Assembly: GCA_015143295.1 (NCBI GenBank)
Contig: CM026564.1
Coordinates: forward strand, 13,442,416-13,506,415
Source of the DNA: Tetracentron sinense
Taxonomy: Eukaryota > Streptophyta > Magnoliopsida > Trochodendrales > Trochodendraceae
Length of the DNA: 64,000 bases
Direction: 5' to 3'
Shown here piece after piece: positions 56,248 to 64,000 of the stretch. The notes under the pieces are model-generated. The model was not told the origin of the DNA. It saw nothing but the letters and a program-made list of their open reading frames with translations, and ran no database searches. The stretch's first letter is position 1, and every line of letters starts with the position of its first letter. A program made the position numbers and the translations under genes.

Positions 56248-58726
56248 TGTCGCGCTCCAAAATACCCCGTAGGAGTTAAGGGATACTTTAGAGGTGACTA
56301 TTCTTACCTGCCAAACCATCCTGTAATGAACAAGGTAAACATAATACTATAACAACAATAATCAGAGTGCGGAAGCTAAAACATGAGTGCGGAAGCGTAT
56401 ACCAAAATTTTCTTTCTATATACGGTCTGTATTCCAAGTTTACATATACAAAACATAATCATAAAGATAAAGGTGGACATGCCCACCTATCAAAATACAA
56501 AAAGAACTCTCTCATACTCTCCTCTCAACAGTAGTTGAGGTATGGCCACACGTCGAGACTATCCTCCTACGATTGCATCGGGATAGGAAGCTCCCTCTCC
56601 TCTACATACTCTTCCTCAACCCAAGGCCCAGGGTTGAGGGCATCCACGGTACCTGCCGACATAAAAGTATGGCTGAGTATGGAATACTCAGCGAGTACAA
56701 GCTACTAGCTAACCATAACAACAACAATCACACAAAGGTAACAGGATATAATTAATCACATCAATTTAAAACAATAGTAGCAACATATGACATTTATGGC
56801 ATTGAAAGTAAAGCAAGGTAATAGTCGTGACATGCTTGCATGAATGCGAAAACCCCGGTAAAACTTGTACTTTAAAAGTCATGTCTTATTCTTGAAAATA
56901 GTCTTTCGTGTTTCTTTCAAAACTTGCTTGTCATGTTTGAAAACTTGTTCTTGTCTTGGTCTCGTTCGTAAGAATCACGCATGTATCTTGTCTTGCTTGG
57001 AATCACTTGTCTTGCTTGTTCTTGTCATGTTCTTGACTTGACATGCTTGTTTTCTTATGAGCCAAAGGTTAGTGCCCTTGAAGCGACTTGTGAGCTGGGA
57101 ATGTAAATTCCCTTCAGTGAAATATATATATATATAGAAAAGGGTACACCAACCTCCTTGACTTGTTTTCTTGTGATCTAGGTATGACATATCTTGCGAT
57201 ATGTCCTATCCTTGACCGGCCGAATGTCCGGATTTATCAACTTGCTTGTTTTCCTTGTGAGTTAGGTATGATATATCCTAGGGATATGCCCTACCCTTGA
57301 CCGGCCTGATGTCCGGCTTTATTATTCATATCGTAAGTCACATTTCATGTTCTTGGTTGTGTTCATATACTTAAACAGGGAAAACCTCGGTTCATGCATT
57401 CATGTGTGCTTGTGTGCGTGTCAATAGTGGCAACCATGATGACATGAACAATTTAAGAAAAGGCATATGGCATTCAACTCTCAATATGATCATAGATGAG
57501 GAAAGTTGGACAAATATATAAAGCGTTGAATCAAGGTTAACACTTTGGGAAGGGTTACTTAATTCATACTTGCATTATTATCTTTTAGACTTGTCAATGT
57601 CTCATTTGGGCATTTCATCAAACACTTAATGTGCAACTTATTCATAACCATTTGTTCGAGTTCTTAGTTCGTGCATTTCATCAAACATTACATATGTATT
57701 CATTATTTGTACAATGCCCTTCCAACATTCTCCATCACACAACATCCATCACAACACGGCATCCAATCGCCTCAACCACATCCATTCCATGCATCCCACA
57801 CCTCTCATTCTATTTGTTTATATTTAGGGAAAATGACATATTTCAAAGGAAAGGGGAAAACACAAGATTAACATCATCATTTTCAAGGGAAACCCTAGTT
57901 ATTGTTAAGCTAGTTAGTAAGAGTGTACTAACCTTAAGGATTTCCCAAAATCTTGAAGAAAACCCTTGGTTTGGAAGTCCTTGAGCCTAGCTTGATGGAG
58001 GATGATCCTTGCTTGCAAATGTTCAAGCTTTGATCTCCCTTGATCTCCCCTTGATCTTACTCCAAAACACCCCTTGGATTTCCCTCAATATCCTCTTCTC
58101 CTCTTTCTCTTCCTTAGGTTTAGGTTAAACCCAAAACCCCCATGGCAAAGCCCTATTTATAGGCAAAGGGTAGAAAACCCTAAAAAATCTCGCATAAAAT
58201 TCTGGGTTCGCGACCTACAATCAGTCGTAGGTTTTCTACAATCGGTTGTAGGTTTTCTACGATCGATCATAGCATCTCTACGATTGGTCGTAAGCTTTTA
58301 TGATCGATCATAAATGTTACAGAGAGTTTGCCCATTTTCGACATTTTATGATCGATCGTAGGTTTCTACGATCGATTGTAACTCACCTACGATCGTTCGT
58401 AAGGTTTGTACGATCGTTCGTAAATCTGACAGTAAATTTCCAGATTTTTCTCATTTTGGTATTTCAGCCATAACTTTTGACTCGTTTGTCGGATTTTGAC
58501 GATTCAACTTGCGTTGGATTCTTCATTTAAAAAGAAACATTTCTGGTGCTTTAGAATCTTCTAATTCTTCTTTATTCATGGACCAAATTATCCCCAAAGT
58601 TGACTGATCCGCAAATGGAGTTCAGCAACCCGGATTTTCAATAGATCTGACTTCGGAAATCCAACCCATAACTCAAGAAAATGACCTTAGGCTTAAATAC
58701 ATGTCAAAAATATCTAGGGTGCTACA
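56248..58726 (-). mobile_element. 3' LTR of a chromovirus
   Basis: On the minus strand it starts TGTAGCACCCTAGATA right after a polypurine tract (GTAAGGGGGGAGAG, 58727-58740) and ends GGAGCGCGACA at 56248. A TATAAATAGGG box (minus) lies at 58153-58162. It is related to the solo LTRs at 5013-7265 and, more distantly, 30567-33535. It contains two copies of a CCTTGACCGGCC...TGTCCGG repeat near 57200-57320 and an (AT)n run at 57121-57135. Confidence 0.85.
58216..58422. promoter_or_regulatory. Array of TACGATCGATCGTA-like palindromes
   Basis: About nine degenerate copies, for example TACAATCGGTTGTA, TACGATTGGTCGTA and TACGATCGTTCGTA, at 55-270 bp upstream of the LTR TATA box on the minus strand. 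CCTACGATCGTTCGTA is shared with the LTR at 5013-7265. Confidence 0.82.
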
Positions 58727-58740
58727 CTCTCCCCCCTTAC

Positions 58741-59400
58741 AAAAATTTCGTCTTCGAAATTTGGACGCCACTTGGAGAAAACAAAAGACAACAATCATAC
58801 ATAAACACCAAGGAAACTAAATAAACAAGTGATGATATTTTTCTTTCACTTCGGCCTCACGTTCCCATGTAGCCTCTTCTACTAAATGGTGTTGCCATCT
58901 TACCAGGACCAATGGAATGGTCTTGTTGTGTAGGACTTGATTTCGCCTTTCCAATATCTGCGTTGGTTGCTTAACTAGTGTGAGATCCTTTCGAATTTCT
59001 ACCAGATCAAGTTCAATGACATGGGATGGGTCTGGGATATATTTTCGAAGCATAGAAACATGGAATACATTATGGACCGTTGCCATATGAGCGGGTAAAG
59101 CAACAAGGTAAGCCACTTCATCGACTCTAGTGATGATCTCAAACGGATCCACGTATCTCGGACTGAGCTTGTCTCTCTTTCCGAATCTCATAACACCCTT
59201 GGTCGGTGAAATCTTGACAAAAACCAAGTCGCCAACTCGAAATTCAAGATCTCTCATTCAGTTGTCGGCGTAGCTCTTCTGTCGATCCTGTGCGGTCTTC
59301 ATCTTTTCCCGTATAAGCTTGACTCTGTCTGCTGTCTGTTCAATCAATTCGGGACCCAAAACCTTTCTTTCTCTGACTTCATCCCAATACAAAGGATATG
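58741..59400 (-). pseudogene. Chromovirus pol C-terminus (integrase end and chromodomain-like tail)
   Basis: The minus strand reads YPLYWDEVRERKVLGPELIE, then a stop, then LEFRVGDLVFVKISPTKGVMRF, GKRDKLSPRYVDPFEI and HNVFHVSMLRKYIPDP. The end, QILERRNQVLHNKTIPLVLVRWQ followed by EEATWE, is a chromodomain-like tail of Tekay-type chromoviruses. The C-terminus is at 58817. Upstream of 59400 the sequence changes to Tat RNase H, so the integrase core and everything before it are missing. Confidence 0.88.
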
Positions 59401-59900
59401 CTTGATCTCAACAACAGCGAAGACCTTACATTGCTTACGAAGAAGTGCAACATAACGCCTCATCCGATCATCCTTACAGTCATAGACACTATTCATCTAA
59501 TTTACCACGAGCTGAGAATCACAGAACACCCTTAACTTGGTGATCTTCAAGTCATGTGCACTTTGTAGCCCAAGCATCAATGCTTCATATTCAGCTTCAT
59601 TGTTGGAGGCAGCAAAGCCTAGACGTGCCATCTTCTGGATTTCACATTCTCCGAGTTGATGAGCACAACGCAAGTCCTGAGCCACTGGAGTTGGATGATC
59701 CGTATACATATAAGACCCAATCATTCCATGCTGTTGATTCATCTTGCACACGTGCTCCGTTCTGCTCAACGTTCCTGTTGTCCACCTCATCAGGAAGCTT
59801 GTGAAGATCAGGGTCCACCTCTGCACCAGCCTTGTCTATGGGGAAATCAGAGAGAAAACTCGCCATGGCCTATCCCTTCTCTGAGATCCTAGCTCGATAT
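59401..59900 (-). pseudogene. Tat element D, second RNase H (aRNH)
   Basis: The minus strand shows [18 protein letters not shown], where the first catalytic Asp of the usual DG(S/A)SN is Tyr, then [18 protein letters not shown] and [13 protein letters not shown]. The extra RNase H after the standard one is the mark of the Tat lineage. Downstream (59401-59496) reads DDRMRRYVALL and stops at the junction with the chromovirus. Integrase is lost. Confidence 0.82.
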
Positions 59901-60420
59901 TGAATATTAAATTCACTGAGTGCCACAACCCATTTTGACATTCTCTCCACCAACTTGGGTCGGCCCATCACAATTTTCAAGGGATACGTTGTGATGACAA
60001 TAATAGTATGTGCTTGAAAATAAGGACGAGGCTTTTCAGCAGAAAAGACAAGAGCCAGTCATACCTTTTCGAGCTTACTGTAATTTGATTATGCTTTAAG
60101 AAAGGTTTTGCTAATAAAATATATAGGCTTCTCCACGCCATCACAACTCCTGAGCAAGATAGAACCAATAGCCTGCTCCGAGACCGAAATATAGAGATAC
60201 AATACTTCACTGGGTTCAGGTACGGAAAGAATAGGGGCAGAGCTCAAATACTCCTTCAGGGCAGTAAAGGCTCGAGAACAATCCGCAGTCCACTTGAAGA
60301 TGAAGTCCTTTCTCAGCAATTCAAAGAGAGGCTTACAATGGTCGGAGAACTTTGAGATAAAGCGGTTGAGAGCTGCAATACGACCTGTCAGCTTCTAAAT
60401 CTCCTTCTTCTTCTTTGGCT
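59901..60420 (-). pseudogene. Tat element D, RNase H
   Basis: The minus strand contains RKDFIFKWTADCSRAFTALK, LSSAPILSVPEPSEVLYLY, SEQAIGSILLR and PIYFISKTFLKA, the standard gypsy RNase H start. The continuation is frame-broken. It lies between RT and aRNH in the usual order. Confidence 0.85.
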
Positions 60421-61150
60421 TCGACATGCCCATCAGAGCACGAATTTGAGCTGGATTAGCCTCAATGCCACTCTGACTAACAAGATAGCTCAAAAATTTG
60501 CAAGAGGTAACACCAAAGACAAATTTTTCTGGATTCAACTTTAGATTGAAAGTTCAGAGAACAGAGAAAGGCTCAGCCAGATCTGCCACTAGAGTAGCTC
60601 GCACTCGGCTCTTTACTGCAATATCATCAATATATACTTCCACTATTTTGCCAAGTACTGGACTAAACATGAGATTCATCAGGTGTTGATAAGTGGCACC
60701 AGCATTCTTCAGACCGAAGGGCATAACACGATAATAGAATAGACCACGTTTTGTTATGAAAGCAGCCTTCTCTTGATCATCCTCTGCAAGAAGAATTTGG
60801 TTATATCCTAAATAACCATCCATGAAAGATAGCATTTTATGGCCAGCAGTGGCGTTGATAAGTCTATCAATCCTCGGCATAGGGAAAAAGTCTTTAGGGC
60901 AGACTTTATTGACACTGGTGAAATCGATGCAGACTCTCACTTTCCCATTCTTCTTTGGCACAGCTACCACATTGACTATCCAGTTAGGATATTACACTTC
61001 TCGAATGAACCCGTGCAGGATGAGCTTGTCAGTCTCTTCGTTTACGGTGTCATGATAGGCTGGGGCAAGCCTTCGGGGCTTCTACTTTACTGGAGGTGCA
61101 ACGGGATTAACATTTAGGTGGTGACAAATGATATCCGGGTTGATTCATGT
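60421..61150 (-). pseudogene. Tat element D, reverse transcriptase
   Basis: The main frame (60970-60554) reads VAVPKKNGKVRVCIDFTSVN, FFPMPRIDRLINATAGH, MDGYLGYNQI, RVMPFGLKNAGATYQ and the catalytic YIDDIAVKSR. The first part (WQVLYP-like, before PKKNGK) has stops, and the region after AVKS is shifted. It copies RNA into DNA in an intact element. Confidence 0.9.
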
Positions 61151-61299
61151 CATGTCTTTATGAGACCAAGCGAAGACATCAAGGTTCTCTTTCAGAAAGT
61201 TCAGTAGCTCAATCTCCTCTTCCGTTGTCAAGCTCTTCCCGATCTATAATATCTTTGGCTCTTTGTCTGTTCCTAGGTTGATAGTTTTCGTGGGCTCAA

Positions 61300-62290
61300 C
61301 GGACGATCTACACAATGCCTCTTCCGAGCTTCCCTCCATTACAGCCTCGATCTGTAATTGCTATTTGAGCGCAATGGGTGGAGTATAGTCGCACTTCTGA
61401 GATGCCAACTGGTCTCCTTGGATCTCCTTGGGCCCCTCTTGGGTAAGATATTTCAGCACCTGATAATAAGAAGAAGGAACAGCCCTCATCTCCTGGGTCC
61501 ACCATCGCCCTAGAAAAGCGTTATATGGAGACGGTGCATCGAGAACAGAGAATCGCATAGATAGCATGATTGGTCCTGCCACAACGAACAGAACAACCTC
61601 CCCCATGGGCTGCATCAAGTTGTTATCAAACCCGAACAACGAAGTCTGAGCTGCCACAAGAGTAGAATGATCCAACTTCATCTGGGTGAAGGCATGGAGA
61701 TAAAGAATATCTGCTCCACTCCCAGAATCGACGAGCACCCTTTTGATATCGAAGTCGTCGATCCGCATAGTAAGAACGAGAGCATCGTAGTGAGGTCTGA
61801 CCACGGTTGCCATATCATGATAAAAGAAAGTAAGAGCTTGCTCGATGCCCCTCATTGCTAACTGCACCTGGCATACTGCAGACATATGAGATAGCTTCCT
61901 CGACTTGGCTCTGAAGTCCTGCTCCAAGTCTATCACCGGCGTTCGAGCACAATGAATGACATTGATGGTTCCCCTCGGTGTTCCTCCTCCTCCTCCTCTG
62001 GTTCCTACATTATTTGAAGGCTCTTTGTCACGAGGCAGAGGTAGTGGTTCCCTGGTGTGCACTTCACCACCATGATTGGAAGTCAAATACTCCCCTAGAT
62101 AGCCCTCTTGGACTAGCCTCTCCAAATATTCTCGCAAGATCCGACAACGATTGGTGAGATGACCATGACACTTATGATAATGACGGTACTCGTGCCCGTG
62201 GTCCCGATGTGACATCAGGAACAACTTGTGCAGGCCACTTGAAGAAAGGTTTGTCCTCCATCGATCTCATAATCGTCATCGGGCTGACCG
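61300..62290 (-). pseudogene. Tat element D, gag end and protease
   Basis: One long frame (62224-61361) starts near a gag zinc-knuckle-like HYHKCHGHLTNRCRILRE followed by EYLERLVQEGYL. A Gly/Arg-rich linker leads to the protease with KRVLVDSGSGADILYLH (Asp active site) and SMRFSVLDAPSPYNAFLGR. A PPIALK end leads to the linker before RT. Confidence 0.85.
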
Positions 62291-63911
62291 TAAAATTGAT
62301 TTGATTAGTCTAGGCTAGGAAAAGACACCTCTCTGTTGTCTGGTTGCCCCGCTCCTTAGGGCCTTGATCTTGTCTGGGCTGCTCCTGGATAGGCTGATAA
62401 GGACGCCTATCCCACTGCTGATTTACTTGAACGGGCACTTGTCCGTTCTGCTCTGATGCTGGTTGTAATTTTGATATACTTCATACAGCGCCGATCCGGC
62501 TGATCCCGTTGCCCCACATATACCAGTCTCTCTTGTGGTGCTCTCCGGGGTGAATCCTCGCTGCTAGAGGATTCATACCTCGGTCTCTTCCCTTTCTCCG
62601 ATGATGATGCTCTGCGAGCTCTCCGCATAGACTCCACTTCTCTTCCTTTTGGCCGCGGTATGACTGCAATGTCGTCTTTATATCTCCCGTATTTGGCAAC
62701 ACGAACTATCAGCTCCTCCATCTTGGTGGGGTAGTCAAGAGTTAGAGAATTGTACAGATTTGAGCGCTTTGGCAAGACATTCTTGAAGGCGGCTATGCAG
62801 CTTTCATCCATAATCTTGTCGATATATGAAGATTCATCGGTGAATCACTGAGTAAAGTCCCTCAAAGACTCTGTTGGTTTCATCTTTAAAGAGAAGAGAG
62901 AATTTGCACCTGCTTTTTTCTTTTTATTCATAATATACTAGTCAATAAAAACTGACATGAGTTCTGCCATGCTCTTGATTGAGCCGGAGGGCAGATTGCG
63001 AAATCATCTTGCTACTACTTCAGTTAAGCTACTCAGGAATGCCTTACACAGAAGATTATCGTCAGGATTGCGAACGGCCATCGCGTTTTTGAAGTCGGTC
63101 AGGTGATCGATGGGATCCTTCCTCCCATCAAACATGACGAAGTTCGGCACCATGAACCTCGAGGGAGTATATGACTCGATAATCTCTTTGGAGAAGGGAG
63201 AGGTTTCCTCTTTGTCCTGATACTTCTGAGCATATGAATCAGAAGTAACTCCGCTTGCTGAGCTCTTGACACAGGCATTGATAAGGGTCTCCACATCCTT
63301 GATCGTTAGCCCTGTCCTTTGGTCTCCACCTCGAACTGGATCGATCGGCTCCTGAATATTGCGGACCTGTGGCTCCTCATAGGGGCGATAGGCATCTCTT
63401 GGGTCACTATGAACCTGATGCTCCCGCAACTCAGCTCGAGCATAAGCATCTCAGTGATCATCATGAACATATTCCCTATCCTGAGGCTCAAAATGGGCAT
63501 GATCTCGTTGTTCAACAGGAGCGTGCTGAACAAGAGGAGAGCGAGGATGAACGGCCTCTACAGGAGAGTTAATCAGCACAAACCTAGTGTCACGGTTCTC
63601 TAGAAGTGGCGAAGAAGATGGGAAGAGTTGTTGCCTCACTGCGGATCTCTTAGACGGCTCAACATTGTTTCCAGCCGGCTGTGCTCAAAATCATCAAATC
63701 TCTCTTGCAGCGATTGCTGCTGGCTGGCGATGCGGTCTAGAATGGCCTGCTGCCATTGCAACAACAGCAAGATAGGGTCAGAGAGTGGCACAAAGCTTTC
63801 AGGCTGCCCAGACTGCTCAGAAGATTGCCTAACTCCTGGGTTTGAGGTTGGCATGATGATAGTCTCAGAAGAAATGGGCTCAACCACTGTCATAGGGGTC
63901 CGATCAGTCAT
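62291..63911 (-). pseudogene. Tat element D, Gag
   Basis: It starts at ATG 63911 (MTDRTPMTVVEPISSETIIM). Upstream parts are Gln/Arg-rich (SQQQSLQERFDDFEH). The gag core is FMVPNFVMFDGRKDPIDHLT and LLCKAFLSSL at 63100-63200, then the conserved tail AAFKNVLPKRSNLYNSL and MEELIVRVAKYGRYKD to about 62407. Several stops and frame changes occur. The next ORF (protease) follows in order. Confidence 0.85.
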
Positions 63912-64000
63912 GATAATTGAGATGGGTAAGATGAGCGAAAAGGGAGGTTCGATTACTTTTTCACAGACGTGAAAAAATAATTCCCACAGACGGTGCCAAT
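63912..64000 (-). other. Tat element D leader and primer site
   Basis: At the window edge the minus strand reads ATTGGCACCGTCTGTGGGAA, the familiar sequence just downstream of the 5' LTR in many plant gypsy elements. The 5' LTR should start just past position 64000. Confidence 0.7.

Overview
This window is plant nuclear DNA made almost entirely of nested, decayed LTR retrotransposons. I see no convincing host gene. The plant origin is shown by Ty1/copia Sirevirus-type elements with a third ORF, Ty3/gypsy Tat-lineage elements with a second RNase H and antisense extra ORFs, a chromovirus with a chromodomain-like tail, and TGGTATCAGAGC initiator-Met primer sites. The species cannot be named from this sequence. 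The density of solo LTRs, nesting and tandem arrays suggests a heterochromatic, perhaps pericentromeric, location. All similarity statements are by eye.

Layout. Positions 1-24186 hold a minus-strand Ty3/gypsy element (A), with its 5' LTR at 21596-24186. It is cut by two solo LTRs (family L at 1016-3237, a chromovirus-type LTR at 5013-7265) and by a nearly intact plus-strand Sirevirus (Sire1, 9356-20546). Positions 24187-25532 are an unassigned, hairpin-rich tract. Positions 25533-36573 look like the 3' half of a minus-strand Tat element (C): an integrase end, a tandem-repeat tail, and an antisense ORF resembling a plant-mobile-domain protein. It is interrupted by an L-like LTR (25916-28046), a 3 kb solo LTR with a perfect target duplication (30567-33535) and a Sirevirus-like solo LTR with a perfect target duplication (34058-35453). 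Positions 36574-43945 are the 3' two thirds of a second, minus-strand Sirevirus (Sire2), fused to the 5' end and 5' LTR of an L element (43946-47846). Positions 47847-51472 are the 3' tail (about 84 bp tandem array) and 3' LTR of a plus-strand Tat element (B). Positions 52343-64000 are a minus-strand Tat element (D): probable 3' LTR, an intron-containing antisense ORF, a chromovirus 3' fragment (56248-59400), then aRNH, RNase H, RT, protease and gag, with the primer site at the window edge.

The strongest unexplained signal is structural. Several unrelated LTRs carry arrays of CpG-centred palindromes just upstream of the TATA box, and each family has its own palindrome. In both Sireviruses the LTR-specific palindrome recurs just upstream of ORF3. 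The Tat LTRs carry a dispersed family of hairpins whose two arms change together. The two Sireviruses also share a strongly conserved noncoding block between pol and ORF3.

All coding regions are interrupted by stops or frameshifts. None looks currently autonomous.
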